Origin: Thermoanaerobaculum sp.
Lineage (GTDB): Bacteria; Acidobacteriota; Thermoanaerobaculia; Multivoradales; UBA5704
Assembly (NCBI GenBank): GCA_021154885.1
Contig: JAJKHS010000136.1
Location: forward strand, 1-64,000
Reading direction: 5' to 3'
DNA: 64,000 bases
A model generated the notes under the pieces. The model searched no databases and was not told the origin of the DNA. It was given only the letters and a program-made list of their open reading frames with translations. Positions 47,006 to 56,117 of this stretch are shown one piece after another (position 1 is the stretch's first letter; every line of letters starts with the position of its first letter). Both the position numbers and the translations under genes were made by a program.

Positions 47006-49306
47006 TCAATCTACGGCACGGACCGGAACGTCGACGAAGCTGCCGCCGAACCACCTGAGGGTCAGCGGCGCCCTGGCGTCGGCGATGGTTTCATCGCTGA
47101 CGTCCTTTCCCGTCCCGTAGTTGATCTGCGTCCCGGGCTGCTTGACGACGCTGAGCACCACAATCAGCCGGCTGCCCGGCTGGAATTGACGGCTGGTCAG
47201 GCGGCCGCTCACGAAGTCCAGGCGCTGGCGCCTGCCCGGCGTCAACAGCCGGCGGTGGACGCGATCCCCGACGTGGCTGGCGCGTGCCCAGTAGTAGGAG
47301 AGCTGAACGTACTCGCCCCTGGACGTCAGCTCGTAGAGCTGGACCTCGAAGTCCAGGTCCTTCTTGTTGGCGATGAAATCGAGCCGCCCCGAGAACAGGC
47401 CGCTCACCTCTATCGCCTTCGGGAAGGGATCGCTTACAAACTCGACGCCGTTCCAGGTGTCGAGAGCGGTGTCGACGAAGCCGCCGCCGGGGGAGATGCG
47501 ATCGACGTCGGTGCGATCCGCGAGATCGACCTTCTGGGTGATGAAAGAGCCGCGCGCAGGTTTGCGCCGGCTGAGTCGATAGCCGTCTCCGGATCGCACC
47601 GCGCTCAGGTGGAGCCTCAATTTCTGATCGCCCATGGCGGCGAGGGAGGGAGCATGCTTCCATGTGTTGGCACCCATCACTTCGTAGTTCACCTTGTCTT
47701 TCAATAACGCGGGCTTGGGGCCGCCTTTGAAGATGTAGTCGAACCATTGATAACGAAGCTCGCCGAGGTCGATCAGGGCCACCGGATCCAGCTTGTATCC
47801 GCCCAGCACGCTCTGCGTGTCGCCCAGGACGCCCACCGTCCCACGCTGTCCGCTGACGTGGTTGTAGGGACCGATCAGCAGATAATGCTCGGCCGCGGGA
47901 TTGTATTTGTAGTGCTGGGCGAAATAGTAGAGGGCGCCCATCTGGCCGCCGTCGTAGTAGCCGGTGGTGGTCAGGACCGGGATGTCGATCCGGGCGAACT
48001 CTTTTTCGTAGGGGATCATACTCTGCCAAAAGGCGTCGTAGGCCGGATGGTCGAGCCAGCGGTCGAAGATCGGGTTGGGGGTGCCGTCGATCTTGTCCAG
48101 GCTGCGGTAGGCTCGACCGCTGACATACCAGTCGTGGTTCAGCCGGTTCCAGCGCGCAAAGTCGTAGTAGGTCGCGTTGTCGAGCCCTTTGCCGTTCGTG
48201 GTATAGAAGGTCCAAGGGTACACGAAGCTCAGGAAAAGGTTGCCATCCATCGGCACGTCGATCCCCGGCGCCACCGTCACCGACGGCATCAGGGCCTTCA
48301 GCGCTTTGGGCAGGTGCTTGGCCGCGGCCCATTGCGTGAAGCCTTCGTAGCTCCCGCCGTACATGCCCACCCGGCCGTCGCTCCACGCCTGCCGGCTGAT
48401 CCAGTCGATCACCGCCGCCGCGTCCGTGCCGTCATGCTCGTAGGGGACGGGTGAGTCGGGGCTGCAACCCTTGCCGCGGGTGAGGCCCTCGACGCCGGCA
48501 TAGCCGTTGGACGCAGACCGTCGCGCCTCGCTCAGCAGCTTGTTGGGATCGGCATAGATGGTGAAGTTGAGCAGGGCCGGCAGGCGTCCGGAAGCCGTGC
48601 GGGGCCGCACGACCAGCGCGCAGACGGTGGCGCCGTCCAGCGTCCTCACCGCCACGTCCCGGTCGACGACGTAACGGCGGCCATCGTCCTCGGCGATGAG
48701 CGGCGCCGTCAGCGGCGCGAAGCTGCGGTAGGCCTCCGCGACCTGATAGGCGCGGATCAGCCCCAGCGCGTCCGGGAGTGAGATGGCGCTCTTGCCCTTC
48801 TGCTGTGCCAGATCGTTTTGCAAATCCCGCTGCAACGCAGATGGATCGACGAGGCTGAGCGCGCGCATCACCAGGGCCGCCGTCCGGTCGTCCAGCCGGC
48901 CGAGCGTTTCGCGGAACGAACGCTGAAACGCCTCGTCGAACGACGATCCATCCCCGCTCTGTCCGGCCCTGGCCCTGGCGAAGATTTCGTACTGGACGTT
49001 GTTCGCCCTCGCCCGAGGCGAAACGCTGCCCGCCTGCAGAGCGCGCAGCGATGTCAGGGTCTCGGACGCCCGCGCGTAGCGGCCCGCGACCAGTTGCAAG
49101 CGAAACAGGTTGTCGAGATACTGACCGCGATCCTCCTCGCGGTAGACGGCGATCACCTGCTCGGCCAGTCTGGGCATGGCCTTGGAGAGCGCCGCGGAAT
49201 CTTCGACCGCCACGCTCGGGAAGTCGAACGGCTGCACCGCAGCGCGGTGCGCGCCGCTGGCGGCGATGAGAGCGGCGAAGGCGAGCAGGGCGATCCGGCG
49301 GAGCAT
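47006..49306 (-). CDS. CocE/NonD family hydrolase
   Basis: The 766-residue protein has a signal peptide (RRIALLAFAALIAASGAH). A helical leader of about 200 residues follows, then the alpha/beta hydrolase domain with nucleophile serine in GMYGGSYEGFTQW near residue 347. The C-terminal jelly-roll domain (FDFIANKKDLDFEVQLYEL-like) is typical of CocE and X-Pro dipeptidyl aminopeptidase relatives. It would cleave esters or acyl-amino acids in the periplasm. It is divergent from padR and may share the operator region at 49.3 kb. Confidence 0.87.
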   Translation of the reverse strand: MLRRIALLAFAALIAASGAHRAAVQPFDFPSVAVEDSAALSKAMPRLAEQVIAVYREEDRGQYLDNLFRLQLVAGRYARASETLTSLRALQAGSVSPRARANNVQYEIFARARAGQSGDGSSFDEAFQRSFRETLGRLDDRTAALVMRALSLVDPSALQRDLQNDLAQQKGKSAISLPDALGLIRAYQVAEAYRSFAPLTAPLIAEDDGRRYVVDRDVAVRTLDGATVCALVVRPRTASGRLPALLNFTIYADPNKLLSEARRSASNGYAGVEGLTRGKGCSPDSPVPYEHDGTDAAAVIDWISRQAWSDGRVGMYGGSYEGFTQWAAAKHLPKALKALMPSVTVAPGIDVPMDGNLFLSFVYPWTFYTTNGKGLDNATYYDFARWNRLNHDWYVSGRAYRSLDKIDGTPNPIFDRWLDHPAYDAFWQSMIPYEKEFARIDIPVLTTTGYYDGGQMGALYYFAQHYKYNPAAEHYLLIGPYNHVSGQRGTVGVLGDTQSVLGGYKLDPVALIDLGELRYQWFDYIFKGGPKPALLKDKVNYEVMGANTWKHAPSLAAMGDQKLRLHLSAVRSGDGYRLSRRKPARGSFITQKVDLADRTDVDRISPGGGFVDTALDTWNGVEFVSDPFPKAIEVSGLFSGRLDFIANKKDLDFEVQLYELTSRGEYVQLSYYWARASHVGDRVHRRLLTPGRRQRLDFVSGRLTSRQFQPGSRLIVVLSVVKQPGTQINYGTGKDVSDETIADARAPLTLRWFGGSFVDVPVRAVD

Positions 49307-49349
49307 CGACGGCAGTATAGCCGGATTGCCCCCGCCCGTCACTATAGCC

Positions 49350-49378
49350 TTGACGAGTATAGCCAGTGTGGCTATACT
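49350..49378 (+). promoter_or_regulatory. Sigma70 promoter with embedded operator palindrome
   Basis: TTGACG (49350-49355) and TATACT (49373-49378) are 17 bases apart. A perfect inverted repeat, GTATAGCCA (49357-49365), GTG, TGGCTATAC (49369-49377), fills the spacer and overlaps the -10 box. Extra half-sites GTATAGCC (49315) and CTATAGCC (49342) lie toward the hydrolase gene. The expected transcription start, seven bases after the -10, is the padR ATG at 49385, which suggests a leaderless mRNA. PadR proteins repress at such palindromes, so autoregulation is likely. Confidence 0.75.
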
Positions 49379-49384
49379 CGGTGC

Positions 49385-49744
49385 ATGACGAACGATCGCG
49401 AGCTCGTGGACGACCTCCTGCCGCTGCCGCCAGCCACCTTCCACATCCTCCTCGCGCTCCTCGACGAAGAGCGCCACGGCTACGCCATCATCCAGGACGT
49501 CGAAGCGCGCACCGGGGGCGAGCTGCGCCTGAGCGCCGGCACGCTCTACCGCTCGATCGCCCGCATGGTGGAGCAGGGGCTCATCGCCGAGGTTGCCAAA
49601 CGGCGCACGGCGGCCGACGACCCACGGCGGCGCTACTACCGCCTCACACCCTTCGGCATCGCCGTGGCGCGCGCCGAAATGCGGCGCTTATCCGAGCTCG
49701 TGCGGCTGGCCCGGGCGCGCGGGCTCAAACCCGAGACGGCGTGA
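49385..49744 (+). CDS. PadR-family transcriptional regulator
   Basis: The 119-residue winged-helix protein matches PadR: PATFHILLALLDEERHGYAI, SAGTLYRSIARMVEQGLIAE, and DDPRRRYYRLTPFGIAVARA. Its stop overlaps the ADOP start by one base. Such regulator/permease pairs are common in acidobacteria. ATG 49385 is chosen because the promoter -10 ends six bases upstream, and an in-frame extension to 49366 would sit inside the operator. Confidence 0.94.
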   Translation: MTNDRELVDDLLPLPPATFHILLALLDEERHGYAIIQDVEARTGGELRLSAGTLYRSIARMVEQGLIAEVAKRRTAADDPRRRYYRLTPFGIAVARAEMRRLSELVRLARARGLKPETA

Positions 49745-52326
49745 TGCGTTTCTACCATGCGCTGCTGCGCCTCTATCCCGCGTCCTTTCGCGCCGAGTAT
49801 CGCGAAGAGCTCTGCTACGCCTTCGGCGAGCGGACGCGCGAGCTCTCCGGTCCCCTGGCCTCCGTGATGATCACGCTGGCGGCGCTCGCGGACGTGATCC
49901 CCAACGCGGTCGCGGCGCACTGGGACGTGCTGCGGCAGGACGTCGCCTACGCCGTGCGCTCCCTGTGGCGCACGCCGGGCTTCGCGCTCACCGCCGTGCT
50001 GGTCGTCGCGCTCGGCGTGGGAGCGAACACCGCGGTTTTTTCGCTCGCGGATTTCGTGTTCGTGCGGCCGCTGCCGTATGCCGAGGCCGGCCGGCTCGTG
50101 AAGCTCTGGCAGGGCTTCGGCTCCGGGACCAACGAGGTGTCCCCGGCCAACTATCGCGACTGGAAGGCGATGACGTCCTCGTTCTCGGGTATGGGCGCGT
50201 ACTGGCGCCGCGCCGCGAACCTCGTGGGCGCCGCCGAGCCACGGCGGCTGGAGACTGTGCGGGCGACGCCGGAGCTGCTGCCGCTACTGGGCGTCGCGCC
50301 GCTGATCGGCCGCGTCTTCACGATGGAAGAGGCCAGGACGGGACAGTTCGCCTTGCTGAGCCACGCGCTCTGGAAGTCGCAATTCGGCGGCGATCCCGGC
50401 GTGATCGGCAGGTCCGTGCGTCTCGACGGCGTACCGCACACGGTGACCGGCGTGATGCCGGCGTCCTTTCAATTCCCGAGTCGTTCCGTCGAAGCCTGGA
50501 CGTCGCTCGTCCTGCGCGAAGGGGACTTCACCGATCGCAGCGACACCTACCTTGAGGTCGTCGCGCGCCTGCGTCCGGGCGTGCCGGCCGAGCAGGCGCG
50601 CCGAGAGCTGGCGGTGGTGAGCGCCCGCCTCGCGCAACAATATCCCAAGGATAACAAGGATATCGGCGCCGTGCTCCTCGGGCTGCGCGACGAGCTCTCG
50701 GAGCGCTCGCGCCTGCTCGTGCTGGCGCTCTGCGGCGCAACATTGTGCATCCTGCTCCTGGCCTGCGCGAATCTCGCGAGCCTGTTTCTCGCGCGTGGCG
50801 CCCACCGCGCGCGCGAGCTGGCCGTACGCGCCGCGCTCGGCGCCGGGCGTGAGCGGCTGGTGCGCCAGCTCGTCACCGAAAGCGTGGGGATATCGTTCGT
50901 CGGCGGCATCGTGGGAGTCGCGGCCGCTGCGGTGGGTGAACCCTTGCTCGCGCGCCTTGTTCCCAGCACGCTGCCGATCGCGGAGCACGCCTCCCTGGAT
51001 CTGCGCGTCCTGATTCTTGCGGCGGCCTTCGTGCTCCTCACCGGCCTCGCTTTCGGGCTCGCGCCCGCGGTGCGTGCGGGGCGGAGCAGCGCGCTCGACG
51101 CGCTGCGCAGCGGCGCACGAACGGCAGGCGGACGCACGCAGCGGCTCCGCGCCGCGCTCGTCATCGTGGAAGTTGCCGCGTCGGTCGTGCTCCTCGTCAC
51201 CTCGGGACTGCTGATTCGCGCCGTCTGGCGCATTCAGACGACCGATCCCGGGTTCGTCGCGGACGACGTGCTGACGCTGCAAACGGCGCTCCCACTGCCC
51301 AAGTACGATTCGACCGCGCGGCGGGCGCAGTTCTACGGCCGCGTCCTGGAGGAGGTGCGCGCGCTCCCGGGAGTGCGCAACGCCGCGTACACGACGGGAC
51401 TGCCGATGGCGATGCGCGGCGGGATCTGGCCGGTGTCGCTCACGGGAGAGGAGGTCCTCCGCGACAGCTCGAACACCGTGAGCCTGCGCTACGTCACATC
51501 GCGCTACTTCGCGACTCTCGGCATTCCCATGCGACGCGGGCGCGACACGGCGGAGACGGACACGCGCGAGCAGCCCTTCGTCGCGGTGGTGAGCGAGTCG
51601 CTCGCGAAACGTCATTGGCCGAACGAGGATCCAATTGGCAAGCGTTTCCGCCTCGCGAACCACGAGCGGACGGTCGTGGGAGTGGTGGGCGACGTCCGGG
51701 TGCGCGGGCTGGAACGGCAAAGCGAGCCCCAGGTGTATCTGCCGTACCAGCAGGTGCCCGACGGCGATATCATCGGATATATCCCGAAGGATCTCGTGGT
51801 GCGGACCGCGACCCCTTTTAATTCTGACAATCTGTTGCCGCAGATTCGCGAGATCGTCAAGTCGGCGGACCCGGAGCAACCGATCTCCAACGTGCGCACG
51901 ATGTCCGAGATCGTCGCCGAAGAGACGGCGTCGCGCGTGACGCAGCTCCGGCTGCTCGGGGCCCTCTCGGCGATTGCGCTGCTGATCGCGGGGCTCGGCA
52001 TTCACGGATTGCTCACCTTCACCGTGTCGAAGCGATCTCAGGAGCTGGGCGTGCGTCGGGCCCTGGGAGCGCAGGGCGGGGAGATCATCGGATTGGTGCT
52101 GCGCGAAGGGTTGGCGCTCGCGCTGATCGGCATCGCTATCGGCGTCGCCGTGGCCTATGCCGCTGCGAGAGGGATGGGCGCGCTGCTTTTTGGCGTGCGG
52201 CCTGAGGATCCGCTCACCATCGCCGTCGCCACGGCGCTGTGTCTCGCGACCGCCGTGGTGGGGTGTCTGCGTCCGGCGATGCGCGCCGCGCGCGTTGACC
52301 CGCTGTCGGCGCTGCGCGCGGAGTAG
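49744..52326 (+). CDS. ABC-type permease of the acidobacterial ADOP family
   Basis: The 860-residue protein has an N-terminal helical domain (RFYHALLRLYPASFRAEYRE) specific to ADOP. Then come two MacB-FtsX permease halves, each with a periplasmic MacB-core-like part (VLRQDVAYAVRSLWRTPGFA; GVGANTAVFSLADFVF) and a FtsX block (CNLASLFLARGAHR-like, then SVGISFVGGIVGVAAAAVG). A final FtsX block follows (GLALALIGIAIGVAVAYAAA). ADOP members generally lack a partner ATPase next door, and none is present here. The native substrate is unknown. It is coupled to padR and followed by two hydrolases. Confidence 0.93.
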   Translation: MRFYHALLRLYPASFRAEYREELCYAFGERTRELSGPLASVMITLAALADVIPNAVAAHWDVLRQDVAYAVRSLWRTPGFALTAVLVVALGVGANTAVFSLADFVFVRPLPYAEAGRLVKLWQGFGSGTNEVSPANYRDWKAMTSSFSGMGAYWRRAANLVGAAEPRRLETVRATPELLPLLGVAPLIGRVFTMEEARTGQFALLSHALWKSQFGGDPGVIGRSVRLDGVPHTVTGVMPASFQFPSRSVEAWTSLVLREGDFTDRSDTYLEVVARLRPGVPAEQARRELAVVSARLAQQYPKDNKDIGAVLLGLRDELSERSRLLVLALCGATLCILLLACANLASLFLARGAHRARELAVRAALGAGRERLVRQLVTESVGISFVGGIVGVAAAAVGEPLLARLVPSTLPIAEHASLDLRVLILAAAFVLLTGLAFGLAPAVRAGRSSALDALRSGARTAGGRTQRLRAALVIVEVAASVVLLVTSGLLIRAVWRIQTTDPGFVADDVLTLQTALPLPKYDSTARRAQFYGRVLEEVRALPGVRNAAYTTGLPMAMRGGIWPVSLTGEEVLRDSSNTVSLRYVTSRYFATLGIPMRRGRDTAETDTREQPFVAVVSESLAKRHWPNEDPIGKRFRLANHERTVVGVVGDVRVRGLERQSEPQVYLPYQQVPDGDIIGYIPKDLVVRTATPFNSDNLLPQIREIVKSADPEQPISNVRTMSEIVAEETASRVTQLRLLGALSAIALLIAGLGIHGLLTFTVSKRSQELGVRRALGAQGGEIIGLVLREGLALALIGIAIGVAVAYAAARGMGALLFGVRPEDPLTIAVATALCLATAVVGCLRPAMRAARVDPLSALRAE

Positions 52327-52335
52327 GAGGAACGG

Positions 52336-54234
52336 ATGATCAAATTCCGATCGTTGTGGATCGCCCTCCTGCTGCTGATGATGATCATCAGCGCGGCCCT
52401 TCCTGCCGCCGCCCAAGTGCCGGGGCAGTCTCCGGCGGCGGACGATCCTCTCCTCGGCCTCTGGACGAGCGAGACGACGTTCGGTCCCGCGCTGCACGGC
52501 GAGCTCACCGTTACGCGCGAGGGCTCGAGCTGGCGTGCAACTCTGGCGAGCGCCGAGTCGAGATTCAAGCTCGCCGGCGGCACGCTCCACTTCGCTTTTG
52601 CAGGCGATCTCGGTCAGTTCCGCGGCGCGCTGACCGACAACGGACGAGCGATCACGGGTTTCTGGCTCCAGCCCTCAGGGGTGACAGAGGAGCGCCGCAA
52701 CCCGGTCGGATCGCGCCAGGCGTTCGCCACACCGCTCGTCCTGCAACGCGCGGGGCGCGACGTGTGGCGCGGCACGGTGCGGCCCCTGGAGGAACGCTTC
52801 ACGCTCTATTTGAAGATCTATCGCAATGCCGAGGGTTTGCTCGTCGGCGCATTCCGCAATCCCGATTTCAACTCGAACGGCGGCGCGTCGCTGTTCCGCG
52901 TGACGCGAGAGGGCGAGACGGTGCTCCTGGCCGCCCGTCCAGACGAGACGCTGCCCGAGATCCGTCACCGCGCGACGCTCGCCCGTTCGCCGGACCGGCT
53001 GCAAATTTTCTGGCCCGACGTCGGCCGTGTTCTCGAGCTCGCGCGCCGCACGCCGGAGCAGGCGCCGAATTTCTTTCCGCGTCCGCCGGGCGAGAAGCCT
53101 TATACGTACAGGGAGCCGCCCGCCATCGGCGACGGCTGGAGAACCGCCCGCGCACGTAAAGCCGGCATCGACGAGGCCGTGCTCACGCGCCTGGTACAAA
53201 GGTTGACCGCAACCGATCCATCCGTCCGTCGCCCCTCGCTGATCCATTCGATGCTGGTGGCGCGGCGCGGCAAGCTCGTGCTCGAAGAGTACTTCTTCGG
53301 CTTCGATCGCGACCGGCCGCACGACCTGCGTTCGGCCGGCAAGACGTTCGCCTCGGTCATGCTGGGCGCGGCGATGATGAAGGGCACGAAGATTGCGCCC
53401 GAGACAAAGGTTTATGATCTGCTCGCGGGGATGGGCCCCTTCGCCAATCCCGATCCGCGCAAGTCGCAGATCGCTCTCTCCCACCTCATGACCCACACTA
53501 CGGGCTTGGCCTGCGACGACAACGATAACGCCTCGCCTGGGAACGAGAACACGCTGCAGACCCAGAGCCGTGAGCCCAACTGGTGGAAATACACGCTCGA
53601 TCTTCCGATGGCGCACGACCCGGGAAGCCGCTACGCCTACTGCTCCGCCAACATGAACCTGATGGGTGCCGCGCTGACGACCGCAACCCGCACCTGGCTG
53701 CCCGAGCTGTTCGAGCGCACCCTCGCGCGCCCGCTCCAATGCGGCCCCTATCACTGGAACCTGATGCCGACCGATGAGGGCTATCTCGGCGGCGGCTCCT
53801 GGCTGCGGCCGCGGGATTTCCTGAAAATCGGCCAAGCCTATCTCGATGGGGGCGTGTGGCGGGGACGGCGGATCGTCGACGCGTCCTGGGTGACGCGATC
53901 CACCGCGCCGCACGTGCACGTCTCGCCGGCAACCACGGGGCTCAGCGCGGAACAGTTTCACGATTCCTACCTCGAGGGCGACGACGCCTGTGCCTGGCAC
54001 CTCAACGAGGTGCGTTCCGGGGAGCGTACCTATCGCGAGTACGAGGCGAACGGCAATGGTGGCCAGCTCCTCATCGTGATCCCCGAATTCGATCTGGTGG
54101 TCGTTTTCACCGGCGGGAATTATCGGCAGGGCGGCATTTGGCTCCGCTGGCGGAATGAGATCGTGTGCGGGGAGATCATTCCGGCCATCCGGCGCAACAA
54201 TATTGCGCGCGATCGAGAAAGGGGACGAAAATGA
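52336..54234 (+). CDS. Exported beta-lactamase-fold serine hydrolase 1
   Basis: The 632-residue protein has a signal peptide (LWIALLLLMMIISAALPAAA). A beta-rich N-terminal domain of about 240 residues follows, then a class C beta-lactamase/esterase domain from about 270. The catalytic Ser333-x-x-Lys336 is in LRSAGKTFA. The tyrosine-based motif is YAYCSANMN near residue 433, and HTTGLACDDN is typical. It follows ADOP by ten bases. It may be a peptidase or esterase; the N-terminal domain distinguishes it from true beta-lactamases. Confidence 0.9.
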   Translation: MIKFRSLWIALLLLMMIISAALPAAAQVPGQSPAADDPLLGLWTSETTFGPALHGELTVTREGSSWRATLASAESRFKLAGGTLHFAFAGDLGQFRGALTDNGRAITGFWLQPSGVTEERRNPVGSRQAFATPLVLQRAGRDVWRGTVRPLEERFTLYLKIYRNAEGLLVGAFRNPDFNSNGGASLFRVTREGETVLLAARPDETLPEIRHRATLARSPDRLQIFWPDVGRVLELARRTPEQAPNFFPRPPGEKPYTYREPPAIGDGWRTARARKAGIDEAVLTRLVQRLTATDPSVRRPSLIHSMLVARRGKLVLEEYFFGFDRDRPHDLRSAGKTFASVMLGAAMMKGTKIAPETKVYDLLAGMGPFANPDPRKSQIALSHLMTHTTGLACDDNDNASPGNENTLQTQSREPNWWKYTLDLPMAHDPGSRYAYCSANMNLMGAALTTATRTWLPELFERTLARPLQCGPYHWNLMPTDEGYLGGGSWLRPRDFLKIGQAYLDGGVWRGRRIVDASWVTRSTAPHVHVSPATTGLSAEQFHDSYLEGDDACAWHLNEVRSGERTYREYEANGNGGQLLIVIPEFDLVVVFTGGNYRQGGIWLRWRNEIVCGEIIPAIRRNNIARDRERGRK

Positions 54235-56117
54235 GATGGGCTCGAGCTCTCACTTGCCTCGTGGCGTTGTCGGTTGCGTTGCCGGTTGCGCAGGCGGCCG
54301 CACAGGCGCCTGTCGACACGGTGGAGCTCGCGGGCCTCTGGAAAGCGAAGCGGTGGTTCGGGCCTTTTGCTCGTGGCCCGTTGGTGATTCAACGGACAGG
54401 ATCGATGTACACCGCCGAGATGATCGGGCGGACATTGCCCGTTCGCGTGGACCAGGGCGAGCTGTCCTTCGAGCTGCCGAATGGCCAGGGATCGTTTCGC
54501 GGCAGGCTGCAGGCCGGAGGCGCCCTTCACGGCCATTGGTTTCCACCGAGCTCGCTCAGCGGCAAATATGCATCGCCTGTCAAGCTGAAGCCGGACGGTC
54601 CGAACCGCTGGAGCGGGCAGGTCGTGCCTTTCGAGGACGTGTTCACCCTCTATCTCCTGGCGCAGAAACGGCCGGACGGATCGCTGGGCGTCTTCCTGCG
54701 CAATCCGGAGCGCGACTTCGGCGCCTGGCTCGGCGTCGATCGACTTGTTCGCGACGGCCGCGACGGCAATATCGTGAAGCTCATCGGCAAGCGCCGGGGG
54801 CAGAAGGAGGAAGGCGAGCTGGCCAGCGGAACCTACGATGCGGACAACGAGGTGATCACCCTCAACTTTCCGTTTCGCGGTGGGAGCTACGACTTTCGCC
54901 GCGACGACGAGCAGAGCGATTTCTATCCGCGAGGCAAGAACCCGGGCCGCTACGTCTATCATCCGCCGCTGGCCCGCGACGACGGCTGGCCCACGGGGAC
55001 TCTCGAAGAGGCGAACATCGATCGCGCGGCCATCGAGAAATTCATCCAGAAGCTCATCGACATTCCCATGGAGTCCGTGGACACGCCGGAGATCCACGGC
55101 ATCCTGATCGCGCGCCATGGCAAGCTGGTGCTGGAGGAGTATTTCCACGGCGAGCACCGCGACAAGCTGCACGAGACGCGCTCGGCGGCCAAGAGCGTGA
55201 CGGCGACGCTCGTGGGCGCCGCGATGCAGGCCGGCGCGCCGCTCAAGCTGTCAACCCCGGTCTACGAGATCATGAATGGAGGCGCCTTCCCGGCGGACCT
55301 GGAGCCGCGGAAGCGGGCCATGACCCTGGAGCACCTGCTGACCATGTCGTCCGGGTACTTCTGCGACGACACCAACCCGGACGCGCCCGGCAACGAAGAC
55401 GCCATGCTCGATCAATCCGGCGAGCCGGACTACTACCGCTATACGCTGAAGGTTCCGATGGCCTGGGCGCCTGGCGAGAAATCCATCTACTGCAGCATCA
55501 ACCCCAACCTCGCCCTCGGCGTCGTGAGCCGTGCGACGGGTGAATCCCCGCTGGACACCTTCGACCGCCTGCTCGGGGCTCCCATGAAGATCGATCGCTA
55601 CGGGTGGCCTCTGGATCCCGCGGGACACCCGTATGGCGGCGGCGGCGTGCAGTTGCTGCCGCGCGATTTCATGAAGCTCGGTCAGCTCATGCTCAACGGT
55701 GGCACGTGGCAGGGCCGCAGGATTCTCAGCCGCGACTATGTGACCCGTGCGTCCTCGCACCTGTACCACCTGCGCGGTATTTACTACGGATACCTTTGGT
55801 GGGGCATCGACTTCCCCTACAAGAATCGCACCGTGCACGCCTTCTTCGCCGGCGGCGCGGGCGGCCAGAGCGTGATGGTGATCCCGGAGCTCGACCTCAT
55901 CATCGCCACCTACGCCGGCAACTACAGCAGCAAAGGCACGATCAACACTTCCCACAACCTCCCTCCCCGGTACATCCTGCCGGCCGTGCGGGAGCCGGGC
56001 GACGACAAGAGCGCGCCCGTGATTCCACGCGAAGACTACGTCACCCCCTACGGCCCGTCGCCAGAGTCGGGGCCGGTCTCGGGGTCGATTCCCAAGCCGT
56101 CGGCGAGCCGGTTGTAA
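54231..56117 (+). CDS. Exported beta-lactamase-fold serine hydrolase 2
   Basis: The 628-residue protein is paralogous to the preceding gene throughout. Its signal peptide is ALTCLVALSVALPVAQAAA. The catalytic Ser318-x-x-Lys321 is in TRSAAKSVT, and YCSINPNLALG holds the Tyr motif. The ATG overlaps the preceding stop by ATGA, so the pair is translationally coupled. Tandem duplication after divergence is the simplest origin. Its end overlaps the convergent selenoprotein-like gene by 70 bases. Confidence 0.9.
   Translation: MRWARALTCLVALSVALPVAQAAAQAPVDTVELAGLWKAKRWFGPFARGPLVIQRTGSMYTAEMIGRTLPVRVDQGELSFELPNGQGSFRGRLQAGGALHGHWFPPSSLSGKYASPVKLKPDGPNRWSGQVVPFEDVFTLYLLAQKRPDGSLGVFLRNPERDFGAWLGVDRLVRDGRDGNIVKLIGKRRGQKEEGELASGTYDADNEVITLNFPFRGGSYDFRRDDEQSDFYPRGKNPGRYVYHPPLARDDGWPTGTLEEANIDRAAIEKFIQKLIDIPMESVDTPEIHGILIARHGKLVLEEYFHGEHRDKLHETRSAAKSVTATLVGAAMQAGAPLKLSTPVYEIMNGGAFPADLEPRKRAMTLEHLLTMSSGYFCDDTNPDAPGNEDAMLDQSGEPDYYRYTLKVPMAWAPGEKSIYCSINPNLALGVVSRATGESPLDTFDRLLGAPMKIDRYGWPLDPAGHPYGGGGVQLLPRDFMKLGQLMLNGGTWQGRRILSRDYVTRASSHLYHLRGIYYGYLWWGIDFPYKNRTVHAFFAGGAGGQSVMVIPELDLIIATYAGNYSSKGTINTSHNLPPRYILPAVREPGDDKSAPVIPREDYVTPYGPSPESGPVSGSIPKPSASRL

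Noticed and set aside
50284-52590. 768-codon minus-strand open frame
   Set aside because: Antisense shadow of the ADOP permease.
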